A stretch of DNA of 34,974 nucleotides, taken from Hyphomicrobiales bacterium. Lineage in GTDB: Bacteria; Pseudomonadota; Alphaproteobacteria; Rhizobiales; JAJFHC01. The notes beneath the pieces were generated by a model. It was not told the origin of the DNA, did no database searches, and was given only the letters and a program-made list of their open reading frames with translations. This document shows, in pieces, positions 7,502-15,582 of the stretch (position 1 is the stretch's first letter; each line of letters opens with the position of its first letter). The position numbers and the translations under genes are program-made. The DNA is taken from contig JAJFHC010000189.1 of the NCBI GenBank assembly GCA_021775835.1, forward strand, positions 1 through 34,974. Reading direction: 5' to 3'.

Positions 7502-8107
7502 GTGTTGCGCTCGATACGTTCTGTTTTCGCCATCGCGCTTGTGGCCGGCATGCTGTCGGGCTGTGGCGTGACCGTTTTCGGCGGCGATGACGACGATGTT
7601 GAAAACGATTCAGCGTCATTCGAAGTGTCGGGTAACCGGGCCATCATGAAAGGCGTGATTGACGACGACACGCCCGACGAACTTGATGAAGTTCTCGACG
7701 AAAACCCCGAAGTCAACACCATCGTCCTGCAGAATGTGCCAGGATCGATTGACGACGAGGCCCTCCTCACGGTGGCCGCTACCGTCCGGGAACGCGGCCT
7801 GACCACGTATGTGCCCGCACTAGGACGGATTTCCGGCGGCGGCACGGAGTTTTTCATCGCCGGAATTACCCGTATTGCCGAACGCGGCGCCCAGATCGGC
7901 GTTCATTCGTGGAAAACCGATGAAGGCATTGGCGCGCAGCTTCAGGTCAGCGACGAAGCGCATGTGCGATATCTGAACTATTACCGCCAGATGGGTATCC
8001 CTGAGGAGTTCTACTGGTTCAGCCTGCGGGCTGCCGGCCCGGACACCATCCACTGGATGGGCGAGGGTGATCTCGTTCGGTTCCGCGTGGTTCAGCAATA
8101 CCGGTAA
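7502..8107 (+). CDS. Lipoprotein with ClpP/SppA-like serine protease fold (COG3904-like)
   Basis: 201 residues from GTG 7502, behind GGAG at 7492-7495. The N-terminus is a lipoprotein signal, IALVAGMLSGC, with lipid-bearing Cys21, followed by a very acidic stretch (DDDD, residues 29-32). The rest looks like a shortened ClpP/crotonase fold: VNTIVLQNVPGSIDD (the strand and turn as in SppA), then GRISGGGTEFFIAG and ERGAQIGVHSW. Ser111 sits where ClpP/SppA nucleophiles lie, and His135 follows the GxxIG strand. COG3904-type periplasmic proteins share this pattern; their function is unknown. Peptidase activity is an inference. The protein would be anchored in the periplasm, and no partner gene is adjacent. 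Confidence 0.7.
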   Translation: MLRSIRSVFAIALVAGMLSGCGVTVFGGDDDDVENDSASFEVSGNRAIMKGVIDDDTPDELDEVLDENPEVNTIVLQNVPGSIDDEALLTVAATVRERGLTTYVPALGRISGGGTEFFIAGITRIAERGAQIGVHSWKTDEGIGAQLQVSDEAHVRYLNYYRQMGIPEEFYWFSLRAAGPDTIHWMGEGDLVRFRVVQQYR

Positions 8108-8169
8108 CGATGCCGATCACGACCGGTTCACGAAACTGTTCTTCGCAATTGTCTCTTTTTTTCCCACAT

Positions 8170-8215
8170 CTCGGATAACAGGCTGAATGGCCTGCCGCAC
8201 ATCGCAATATCCGAG
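8170..8215 (+). promoter_or_regulatory. Leader hairpin that buries the ribosome site of the glutaredoxin gene
   Basis: CTCGGATA (8170-8177) pairs perfectly with TATCCGAG (8208-8215). Inside it CAGGC (8179-8183) pairs with GCCTG (8190-8194) around a 6-base loop. The 3' arm contains the start of the Shine-Dalgarno GAGGGA (8213-8218), whose ATG is at 8225. A T-rich tract (8153-8162) precedes it. Such a fold would limit ribosome access, as in thermometer or repressible leaders (inference). Confidence 0.5.
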
Positions 8216-8224
8216 GGAAAAATC

Positions 8225-8845
8225 ATGACAGAACCGGTAAAACTGACGCTTTACAGATGGGCAGGCGAGTGGGGACCGTTTTCGGTTAAAATCCCTTGCG
8301 GTGAATGTTCTCTCACGGTCGACGTCATCAAGGACACGCTGGCCACTGAACTCGACGGTATCCCGGTTGAAATGGAAACCCGCGACTGGCTCGACGAGTG
8401 GTGGCGTCCGTTGATGGCCGGCGGTTGGCATGCGCCGATCGTGCTGGTCGAAGGCAAGGTGGTCAGCCAGGGACATGCTCTCAATCGGGGTGTGCTCACC
8501 GAAGCGATCATCGCAGCCCATGTTGCCCGCAGCGGTGTCACCGGCAACCACCTGTATGGCAAGGCAACGTGCCCGCACTGTGTCCGCGCCAAAGGCTATC
8601 TTGAAGCTGCCAACGTGGATTTCAACTACCATGATGTGGTGAAGAATCCGCGCGCACTTTATGAAATGCTTGGACGGGTCAAGCCGATCGTTGGCCCGAA
8701 AACCCCGATCACGGTGCCCCAGATCTGGCTGGATGGAAAATATGTCGGTGGTGCCGATGAACTTGGTCGTGCGCTCGGCATGGACATCGAACCAAACCCC
8801 GACCGGGGCCAGAATTCCATGACCTCAAGGCCTGCATTGGCCTGA
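8225..8845 (+). CDS. Two-domain glutaredoxin-like protein (CGEC domain plus CPHC glutaredoxin)
   Basis: 206 residues. The first half (about 1-100) is thioredoxin-fold-like, with CGEC at residues 25-28 and a GHALNRG/TEAI end resembling the glutaredoxin C-terminal helix. The second half is a clear class I glutaredoxin: YGKATCPHCVRAK (Cys116, Cys119), the cis-Pro motif TVPQ (163-166) and GKYVGGADEL. It should reduce disulfides or glutathione mixed disulfides in the cytosol, the two centres perhaps relaying electrons. Ordinary GrxC proteins are about 85-100 residues, so this is a tandem arrangement. ATG 8225 has GAGGGA upstream, but that site is folded into a hairpin. The next gene is a PLP dehydratase after about 195 bp, so it is probably transcribed separately. 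Confidence 0.85.
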   Translation: MTEPVKLTLYRWAGEWGPFSVKIPCGECSLTVDVIKDTLATELDGIPVEMETRDWLDEWWRPLMAGGWHAPIVLVEGKVVSQGHALNRGVLTEAIIAAHVARSGVTGNHLYGKATCPHCVRAKGYLEAANVDFNYHDVVKNPRALYEMLGRVKPIVGPKTPITVPQIWLDGKYVGGADELGRALGMDIEPNPDRGQNSMTSRPALA

Positions 8846-9040
8846 CCGGCACCAGAACGGCAAATGCAGTCCGTTTCCCGGCCTTGCGTCCGGATCCAAC
8901 TCCCGGTTCCGGGATTCTCCCCAATATCCGTCAGGCGCGGAATCAAAATCGGGGAAGGATTGTCCCGTCCCGAAACTTCCCTCTTGCATGGCAACGGCTG
9001 ATGTGGATGCTGGCCTCTGGTGCAGATCGGGAGGTTGGAT

Positions 9041-10012
9041 GTGAGCACGGCAACATTGCAGGAACTGGAACAGGCAGCCGAAGTCGTCCACGCAACCTTC
9101 GGGCCGACGCCTCAATATCACTGGCCGTTGCTGAGTGCGCGGTCAGGATGCGAAACCTGGGTCAAGCACGAAAACCACACCCCGACAGGTGCCTTCAAGA
9201 TCAGGGGTGGTCTGGTCTACATGGCCGAACGGGCAGCGGCCGGCATGACCGGCGGTGTCATCGCCGCCTCCACGGGCAATCATGGCCAGAGCATTGCCGT
9301 GGCAGCAACCCGGTACGGCATCCGGCCCGTGATTGTCGTGCCGGAAGGCAACAGCCCGGAAAAGAACGCACTCATGAAGGCCCAAGGGGCTGAACTCGTG
9401 GTCCACGGCTGGGACTTTCAGGCAGCCTACGAACATGCCCGCGACCTTGCTGCTGCCGAAGATCTTTTCATGATGCCCAGTTTCGATGAGACGTTGGTCA
9501 AGGGTGTGGGCACCTACGGGCTGGAACTGTTCCGCCAGGTGCCTGATCTTGACGCCGTCTACGTGCCCATCGGGCTGGGGTCGGGAATTTGCGGTGTCAT
9601 CTCCGCGCGTGATGCCACCGGCTCGAAGGCTGAAGTGATCGGCGTCGTGGCAGAAGGGGCGCCTACCTACAAGCTCAGCTTCGACGCCGGTGAATGCGTG
9701 TCCTCAAACCGGTGCGATACCTTTGCCGCCGGTGTCGCCTGTCGGGTGCCGGTCCAGGAAGCCGTGGAAACCATCTGCAAGGGTGCCGCCCGCATCGTTG
9801 TGGTGACCGATGACGAGATCAAGGCTGCTATGCGCGCCTATTTCTCCGACACCCACAACGTCGCCGAAGGGGCGGGGGCCGCCCCCCTGGCGGCCCTGCT
9901 TCAGGAAAAGGACCGGATGCGCGGACTGAAAGCCGCGGCCATCCTCACCGGCGCCAACGCCGACCGCGACCAGTTTGCAGAAATCATGAACGAGACCGGC
10001 GGAGGGCATTGA
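9041..10012 (+). CDS. Threonine/serine dehydratase-like PLP enzyme (short form without ACT domain)
   Basis: 323 residues from GTG 9041, with GGGAGG at 9029-9034. Fold-type II PLP motifs are clear: TPTGAFKIRGG with the Schiff-base Lys53, ASTGNHGQS (the carboxylate-binding loop), GLGSGICGV (the phosphate-binding glycine loop) and the C-terminal ILTGANAD. It lacks the regulatory ACT-like domain of biosynthetic IlvA, so it belongs with short catabolic threonine/serine dehydratases, hydroxyaspartate dehydratases or serine racemases. It would release ammonia and a keto acid from a beta-hydroxy amino acid. The SDR gene begins 5 bp after its stop, so the two form an operon and may act in sequence on a hydroxy-amino acid or keto acid. 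Confidence 0.85.
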   Translation: MSTATLQELEQAAEVVHATFGPTPQYHWPLLSARSGCETWVKHENHTPTGAFKIRGGLVYMAERAAAGMTGGVIAASTGNHGQSIAVAATRYGIRPVIVVPEGNSPEKNALMKAQGAELVVHGWDFQAAYEHARDLAAAEDLFMMPSFDETLVKGVGTYGLELFRQVPDLDAVYVPIGLGSGICGVISARDATGSKAEVIGVVAEGAPTYKLSFDAGECVSSNRCDTFAAGVACRVPVQEAVETICKGAARIVVVTDDEIKAAMRAYFSDTHNVAEGAGAAPLAALLQEKDRMRGLKAAAILTGANADRDQFAEIMNETGGGH

Positions 10013-10016
10013 AGCC

Positions 10017-10829
10017 ATGAGCATGACGGGCAAGGTGGTTCTGGTGACCGGTGGCAATTCGGGCATTGGACGGGGCATCGTTCACCGGTTTGTCGCCGAA
10101 GGGGCGAAGGTGGCATTTGCCGGCCGGGATCCTGGAAAAGGGGCTGCAGTTCTGGCCGAAGTCGAAGAGGCCGGTGGCGACGGGGCGTTTTTCTCCGTCG
10201 ACCTTTCAGAGGAGGCCGCAGTCGAAGATCTCCTTGCCAAGGTCGACAACCGGTTTGGCGCGCTGCACGTGGTGGTGAACAATGCAGGGTTTGGCGGACG
10301 CCGCAGTGGCATCAGCGACGGCGATGATCCCGGCAAGCGGTGGAACATCATGCGCGGTGGCAACCTCGATTCCGGCTTCTTCGTCAGCGCTCACGCTCTG
10401 CCGTTGCTCAGGAAATCGGGCGGCCAGGCGATAGTAAACATCTCGTCGACGGCAACATGGCACGGCAACTGGGGCCTCTATTGCATCGCCAAGGCGGGCG
10501 TTGAGGGCATGACCCGGGCGTTTGCCGCGGAAGCCGGGCCCTTCGGCATTCGCGTAAACGGCGTGAGCCCGGGATGGATTGCCACCGACCCTGCCATGGA
10601 AGCCACCGCGTCAGGTTCGCAAGACGGCACCTGGGATATGCCGCCGTCGCTGCTCGGACGCATGGGCACACCGGCGGAAATAGCGAGCGCGGTTGTTTTC
10701 CTGGCGTCCGACGAGGCCTCCTTCGTCACGGGCCAGACGCTGATTGTCGACGGCGGCATGATGGTTATCGACTATCCGTCGAGACCGATGCTCGACAATG
10801 TGGGCGACAACCTCAAATCAGGCGGCTGA
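10017..10829 (+). CDS. Short-chain dehydrogenase/reductase (classical SDR)
   Basis: 270 residues. Classical SDR motifs run in order: TGGNSGIGRG (residues 11-20), NNAG (88-91), the catalytic Ser near 143-144 in NISSTATW, and YCIAK with Tyr155 and Lys159. RVNGVSPGWIATD and the C-terminal FVTGQTLIVDGG follow. After the second strand, AGRDPGKG carries an Arg, which often goes with NADP preference. The substrate is a hydroxyl or carbonyl compound not identifiable here. ATG 10017 is preceded by GGAGGGCATTGAAGCC, where the upstream gene's stop overlaps the ribosome-site region, so translational coupling to the dehydratase is likely. Confidence 0.9.
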   Translation: MSMTGKVVLVTGGNSGIGRGIVHRFVAEGAKVAFAGRDPGKGAAVLAEVEEAGGDGAFFSVDLSEEAAVEDLLAKVDNRFGALHVVVNNAGFGGRRSGISDGDDPGKRWNIMRGGNLDSGFFVSAHALPLLRKSGGQAIVNISSTATWHGNWGLYCIAKAGVEGMTRAFAAEAGPFGIRVNGVSPGWIATDPAMEATASGSQDGTWDMPPSLLGRMGTPAEIASAVVFLASDEASFVTGQTLIVDGGMMVIDYPSRPMLDNVGDNLKSGG

Positions 10830-10837
10830 AACAGATT

Positions 10838-10855
10838 GGGAAAGTCGGTTTTCCC
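10838..10855. terminator. Short hairpin between convergent SDR and Hsp70 genes, possible terminator
   Basis: GGGAAA (10838-10843) pairs with TTTCCC (10850-10855) around a 6-base loop. GTCGGTTTTGC follows on the plus strand, a weak T-tract. It lies in the only gap between two convergent genes. Confidence 0.35.
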
Positions 10856-10896
10856 GTCGGTTTTGCAAAGCCTCGAGCAATCGCAGATCTATTCTG

Positions 10897-12120
10897 TCAA
10901 TCGAACACTGCGGCGGCTTCCAGGGCGAGACCGCTGCCAACCGCCCCAAACTTGTCGCACGGTTCGATCACGGAGTTTGGAAGCGCCTGGCGGATGGCCT
11001 CCTGGACCAGGGGCATCTCGGTGGAACCGCCGGTGAGGACCACAAGGTCGACCGCCTCCCGTGCGACACCGCTCATAGTCAGGCACTCGTCTACGGCCGC
11101 TGCCAACTTGTCCATGCTGTCGTCCAGAACTTCGTGAAGATCAGCCAGTGTCAGGTCGTGGTTCAATCCGGGAGCAACGTAGTTCAGGTCGATGTTGACG
11201 GCATCGTTCTCCGATAGCGTAATTTTCGCCGCCTCCACATCCGCTGCAATATGATGGCCCAGACGCTGGTCGATGGTTTTTTCCAGGCGTTGGAAGCGAA
11301 TGTCGTCACCCCCTGCATCAATAGCCCAACGCACGTCGCGCATGGCTTGTGTCTGATAAAGCATGTTGATCTGAGACCAAGTCGCCAGGTCGTGGAAAAT
11401 CCAGTTTGGCGCGGCCATGCGTTCCTTCTGGAGCATCGCGCCTCGGCCCAGCAGCGGCATGATCCGCCAGAAATTCAGTTTCTGGTCAAAGCCAGTCCCT
11501 CCGAGCCTGATGCCGTAGGTCCCCAGAACGTCGTCCTCGGCCGCGATTCTTATGACAGAGAAATCCGACGTGCCGCCGCCGATGTCGGCGACCATAACCA
11601 GTTGTTCAACCGCCGATTCTCGTTTGAAGTGGCGGGCGGCAGCGACCGGTTCGAACTGAAATTCGATATTCCTGAAGCCTGCAGACGACAGAATGTCCCG
11701 CAACGCGTTTTCGGCCTCCGTGTCTGCTTTGTTGTTGCCGTCGACGAAGTGAACCGGACGACCCTGGACGATGCTGTCGAGTTCGGCACCCAGATGCTGT
11801 TCCGCCCGGCGCTTGATCTCGCCTATGAAATCGGCAATCACCGACTTCAGAGGCAACCGGCGGTTGCCGATCTGCGTGCTTTCCTTCGCCAGACTTGTTC
11901 CGAGCACGGACTTGATGGACCGCATGAGACGCCCATCGCCGCCGTCCAGATAGGTCGTGATGGCATCACGGCCAAAATCTATGGCCCGTGTGTCCTCGTG
12001 ATAGAACAGGGCACTGGGCAGGGTGACGTTCCGGTTTTGCAACGGAACGAGCGCCGCCTGTCCGTGACGCACCACGCCCAGAGTCGAGTTGCTGGTGCCA
12101 AAGTCCAGTCCACAATGCAT
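10897..12120 (-). CDS. Hsp70-family chaperone-like ATPase (YegD type)
   Basis: 407 residues from ATG 12120. Actin/Hsp70 nucleotide-binding motifs are present: GLDFGTSNSTLG (phosphate 1, residues 4-15), VADIGGGTSDFSV (phosphate 2), and VVLTGGSTEMPLV (adenosine motif). The protein stops at the end of the nucleotide-binding domain and has no DnaK substrate-binding domain, as in E. coli YegD. FEPVAAARHF corresponds to the connect region. Function is unknown beyond probable ATP-dependent action on proteins. No DnaJ or GrpE gene is nearby. It is divergent from the SerC-SerA fusion across a 375-bp spacer. The ribosome site is weak (GGACC region), so the exact start is less certain. Confidence 0.88.
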   Translation of the reverse strand: MHCGLDFGTSNSTLGVVRHGQAALVPLQNRNVTLPSALFYHEDTRAIDFGRDAITTYLDGGDGRLMRSIKSVLGTSLAKESTQIGNRRLPLKSVIADFIGEIKRRAEQHLGAELDSIVQGRPVHFVDGNNKADTEAENALRDILSSAGFRNIEFQFEPVAAARHFKRESAVEQLVMVADIGGGTSDFSVIRIAAEDDVLGTYGIRLGGTGFDQKLNFWRIMPLLGRGAMLQKERMAAPNWIFHDLATWSQINMLYQTQAMRDVRWAIDAGGDDIRFQRLEKTIDQRLGHHIAADVEAAKITLSENDAVNIDLNYVAPGLNHDLTLADLHEVLDDSMDKLAAAVDECLTMSGVAREAVDLVVLTGGSTEMPLVQEAIRQALPNSVIEPCDKFGAVGSGLALEAAAVFD

Positions 12121-12495
12121 CTTCAAGGTCCGTTGCTGATTTGGAGACGTCAGGTCACATTTTTCCTGACATTGCGCAACCCATCAAAGGCTTTTCATGG
12201 ATGATAACTGTTCAGAAAATGCCGACGGATAGACATTTTCCTCACGAAGGGGGCCGGGTTCTTCCCCGCTTGCGGCGGTGACTAGACGTATCTGCCCACT
12301 CAAGTGACGTTTTTGGGGATTTTGTTTGGGCCGGCGGCAAATATTGTGCGTCCTCGGAGAAGGACGCTGAGGAACCGCTGATCGAGTAAGCGGAACAAGT
12401 TTGCACCCCTTCTCTTTTGAAAACAGATTTTTGGTGTGGCGAGGCGCATGGGGGCGTGCCGCCGTCGCACAAGTCAGATTAGGGGACCACGGACC
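12121..12495. other. 375-bp divergent intergenic region (Hsp70 / SerC-SerA)
   Basis: No coding sequence is credible here. The right part holds the structured leader described at 12346-12414. The left part contains G- and C-runs (GGGGG at 12249, CCCC near 12266) that could form local stems. Promoters for both divergent genes must lie here, but no confident -35/-10 pair was found. Confidence 0.4.
12346..12414 (+). promoter_or_regulatory. Candidate serC-type structured leader RNA with two hairpins and an alternative pairing
   Basis: Hairpin 1 is GCGTCCT (12348-12354) with AGGACGC (12361-12367) around a 6-base loop. Hairpin 2 is CCGCT (12375-12379) with AGCGG (12389-12393). The loop and 3' arm of hairpin 1, GAGAAGG (12357-12363), can instead pair perfectly with CCTTCTC (12408-12414) downstream, so two exclusive folds are possible. 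The published serC motif is a small conserved RNA upstream of serC in Alphaproteobacteria, and here the next gene begins with a SerC-like domain. Agreement with the actual consensus has not been tested. Confidence 0.45.
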
Positions 12496-15468
12496 ATGTT
12501 GACGATTGACGATCGCCTGACACAACGCAACGCTTCTCTCGACCTCACTGCCGATGGCCCTCCGGCCCGCACCGAGAATCAGTTCTTTGGCGTCGGCCCG
12601 ATTACCGACATGACGTCCGATGAGGCGGCAAGCCGTCTGCTCCGGTTTGAGTTCGATGCCTGGCTGGAGGAGAATTATCGCAAGCTCGACGACAAGGGCA
12701 ACGATATCGGTCCATTCACAGCCGCCGAAATCGGTCGCAGCATGCATCGTGGCTACCCGGCCGACAAGATCCTGCTCGACATGATGCATGAAATCCACCG
12801 GTATTTCGAATTCCCCAAGAAGAACAAGATGGCCGTCGGCCTTGGGGGCGGTCACAGCGGGTTCACGGTTTGCATCATGCATCTGATGAACGCCAATGAT
12901 CCAAGCCAGCATATATTCGTGGATACGCCGGCGCCTGAATCCGATGCGGCAAAAGCCGGCGGTTTCTTCCGCCAGTCCTGGGGCGCGCAAATGATCGAAT
13001 TGCAGCGCTTTGCCGGCAACGGTGACGAAAGACGCATCCACTTCACCGATGCCGAAGGAACGATCCCGTCCGCCGATGAACTTGTGCGGATGGGCGTCAA
13101 GATCTTCGTCGGCGTGGGCCATGAAACCACCGGCGCCACAACTTACGCCGATACCGATATCGCCAACCTGCTGGAATGGATCGACCGTGCGCCCGGTGAA
13201 CACCATGCCATCATCGACTCCACGTCGATGCTGGGCGCCATGCCCTGGCCGCAGGATGTGGTCCGCCAGGTGATCGACAAGTGCTGCATGTTCATGCCGT
13301 TCCAGAAAGCGGTCGGCGGTATTTCAGGCTACTTCGTTGCCTCGTTTACACCGGAAGCCCTCGACCTTGTTGAAGCCAATCAGAAAGATCCGGCCTGGGC
13401 GATCCCGCGCCAGCTCAAGATTGTGGTCCCGGTCGATCCCAAAATGCCGTTGAGCGGCGAGAAAACCGCCAGCCTCGGACCGATCTACGATCCGGCAAAG
13501 AACCAGATGCTGGGCGGTATCATCAATACCTACAGCGCGCTCGCATTCGCAGAAACCACATTCGGCCTGCTGCGGTCGGAGAAGAACATCGGGCCGGTTT
13601 CAGAACTCAACAAGCGCTCGATTGCCAATCGTCAGGCTATCAATGACTGGGTCCACGCCAACCCGATGATAGAACTGGGCGTGGCCGAGCCCGAACGGCG
13701 CGGTGCCGCAGTAACCCTGCTGAAAGTCAACGACCCCGGCATTACTGACCCGGATATCCATGCGCGCATCATTGCCCGTTCCAAGCAGATCCTGGGCTAT
13801 GAAGGCATCACCCATCCCAACGGTGAACATGAGGCGGGCCTCGATGTGGCTCGCTATGTCAACGCTTTCCCCGGCACCCCCGGCGACTATCGCGCCTGGA
13901 TCGGCGGCATCAGGCCGCAGACGGACGTGGTCGCGTTGCTCGAGAACCTGAAGTATGCCTACCATCGCGCCAAGATTGTCGTGCTGGAAGAGGAACTGGA
14001 GAAGGACGGCAATACGTTCGAGGCCGCTCTGGACTCCGCTGAAAGAGAGCGCAAGGACGATGCCGACCGCGCGTACAAGGTCCTGGTCGCCGACCTCGTG
14101 GGGCTCAAGTTTGGCCCCGACGGACGGCCCGACTGCAGCCAGTTCAACGCCCATGTGGAGGCCGTGGGCGGTGTCTTCCATGACGGCCCGTTTGAAAACG
14201 CGGACACCTTGGCCAAGGGCAAGATCCATTTTTCCTATCAGCCTGATCTGAGCACGGCGGAAGAATTGACGCCGATTACCGACCAGGGGCAATTCGATGC
14301 CGTCATCGCCGCGGCCACGTTCCTGCCCGAGGCGTCGCAGTTTGCGCAGGGTGGCGTCCGGATCGGTGCCGGCACCGGCAATATGGGATCAAAGTCCTGG
14401 GGTGGCGGCAATGGTGTCGGCGGTGAAGCACCGCTGATGAACACACCAAGCTTCAACAGCCGGGCGACCGCCCATATGGTCTTCAAGTCACTCCTGCGGG
14501 TGGCGCCGGATCTGCCGGTGGATACCCTGCACGAGCGGGTCGTCGCCAACAGCTTCGACACCGGAAAGAACCTGCGTGACTTCCCCACCGAGAAGCTCGA
14601 AGGCAAGACCATGGCCGTGATCGGATTCGGCAACATTGGGCGCGAAGTCGCCGTTCTGGCCAAGACCTTCAACATGACCGTGCGGGTCCATGCCCGGCCA
14701 AATCATCAGAAATGGATAGAGTCGGAAGGTTTTGAATACGCACCGTGCCTGGAAACCGCAGCAGACGGCGCCGATGTTATCAGCCCACATACAGGTCTGG
14801 GTGCCCTCGATGCGACAACCGGCACTTTCGCGAACGCCGGCATCATCAACGATGCCATTCTGAACCGTCTGAACGATGGTGCAATTGTCGTCAATTTCGA
14901 TCGCGGTGAGGTCATCGACGCGGAAGCCCTCGACCGTGCGCTTGAAAGCGGCAAGGTGCGCTATGCCTGCATTGATGCCGACATCTTCCAGAATTCGGAA
15001 AGTGGTGAATTGTCCGGTCCGATGGTGCCCTACCTGGCCCTCGAGGCCCGTCATCGCGGCCGGATGGAACTGTTGCCGCACGCCGCGGCCGATACCGAGC
15101 ACGTGTCACGGGTGGAAGGCGCCAAACAGGCCGTCGACCAGATCTGCGAAGCCATCCGCTACAAGGGTGTCACCAACCTCAAGGGCGACCTGCCGGATGG
15201 GTATGCCAATAGTGGCGCAATTACGGTCAATGGTGTCGGCAAGGTGACCAAAAACAACCTGGGGCGGTGTGCCGACGAACGCGACATTGCCGGTGAATTG
15301 AGAGAGCTTACAGAGTACATGGCCGCTGTCTGGGGAGCAATTTCAGCCACGGACGACCCCGACAGGCGACAGGAACTGCTTGACGGCTACGGCGAGCAAC
15401 TGGTTCTCAGCTCCAACCGCTACGCGACGGTTATGAACGAACTGGGGCTCAAGGGACCGTTTGGCTGA
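12496..15468 (+). CDS. SerC-SerA-like fusion: phosphoserine aminotransferase domain plus D-3-phosphoglycerate dehydrogenase domain
   Basis: 990 residues from ATG 12496 (AGGGGA at 12481-12486). An in-frame GTG at 12436 is less likely. Residues about 25-485 form a fold-type I aminotransferase of the SerC group: GGGHSG near 117-122, DSTSMLG with Asp241, and FQKAVGG with the probable Schiff-base Lys271. A charged helical linker (about 485-530) leads to a D-2-hydroxyacid dehydrogenase domain: VRIGAGTGNM near 621-630, GFGNIG (710-715), NFDRGEVID with catalytic Arg803, an acidic residue in the 826-836 region, and PHAAADTEH with His862. There is no C-terminal ACT domain. The two activities are consecutive steps from 3-phosphoglycerate to phosphoserine, so a bifunctional enzyme is plausible (inference). 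The HARP stretch after the Rossmann strand replaces the usual acidic residue, hinting at NADP use. Confidence 0.8.
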   Translation: MLTIDDRLTQRNASLDLTADGPPARTENQFFGVGPITDMTSDEAASRLLRFEFDAWLEENYRKLDDKGNDIGPFTAAEIGRSMHRGYPADKILLDMMHEIHRYFEFPKKNKMAVGLGGGHSGFTVCIMHLMNANDPSQHIFVDTPAPESDAAKAGGFFRQSWGAQMIELQRFAGNGDERRIHFTDAEGTIPSADELVRMGVKIFVGVGHETTGATTYADTDIANLLEWIDRAPGEHHAIIDSTSMLGAMPWPQDVVRQVIDKCCMFMPFQKAVGGISGYFVASFTPEALDLVEANQKDPAWAIPRQLKIVVPVDPKMPLSGEKTASLGPIYDPAKNQMLGGIINTYSALAFAETTFGLLRSEKNIGPVSELNKRSIANRQAINDWVHANPMIELGVAEPERRGAAVTLLKVNDPGITDPDIHARIIARSKQILGYEGITHPNGEHEAGLDVARYVNAFPGTPGDYRAWIGGIRPQTDVVALLENLKYAYHRAKIVVLEEELEKDGNTFEAALDSAERERKDDADRAYKVLVADLVGLKFGPDGRPDCSQFNAHVEAVGGVFHDGPFENADTLAKGKIHFSYQPDLSTAEELTPITDQGQFDAVIAAATFLPEASQFAQGGVRIGAGTGNMGSKSWGGGNGVGGEAPLMNTPSFNSRATAHMVFKSLLRVAPDLPVDTLHERVVANSFDTGKNLRDFPTEKLEGKTMAVIGFGNIGREVAVLAKTFNMTVRVHARPNHQKWIESEGFEYAPCLETAADGADVISPHTGLGALDATTGTFANAGIINDAILNRLNDGAIVVNFDRGEVIDAEALDRALESGKVRYACIDADIFQNSESGELSGPMVPYLALEARHRGRMELLPHAAADTEHVSRVEGAKQAVDQICEAIRYKGVTNLKGDLPDGYANSGAITVNGVGKVTKNNLGRCADERDIAGELRELTEYMAAVWGAISATDDPDRRQELLDGYGEQLVLSSNRYATVMNELGLKGPFG

Positions 15469-15582
15469 CACAATTGCAGGATTGAGCGAGAGAAATCTTT
15501 GTTGCTGTAAGCGAATGTTGTAACGTTGCTGCGATCGGGGTGCGGGAGAGCCCGGAGGAACTTCGAACTGTTTGTATGCGAC

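Noticed and set aside
11251..12204. 317-codon plus-strand frame opposite the Hsp70 gene
   Set aside because: Antisense shadow of a strongly conserved ATPase; composition is biased and no motif is present.
12346..12414. Simple intrinsic terminator instead of a leader RNA
   Set aside because: Hairpins are not followed by a T-run and lie just upstream of a same-strand gene; however, attenuation cannot be excluded.
12184..13206. 340-codon minus-strand frame overlapping the SerC-SerA gene and leader
   Set aside because: It covers the candidate leader RNA and the coding start of the fusion, and its protein has no domain pattern.
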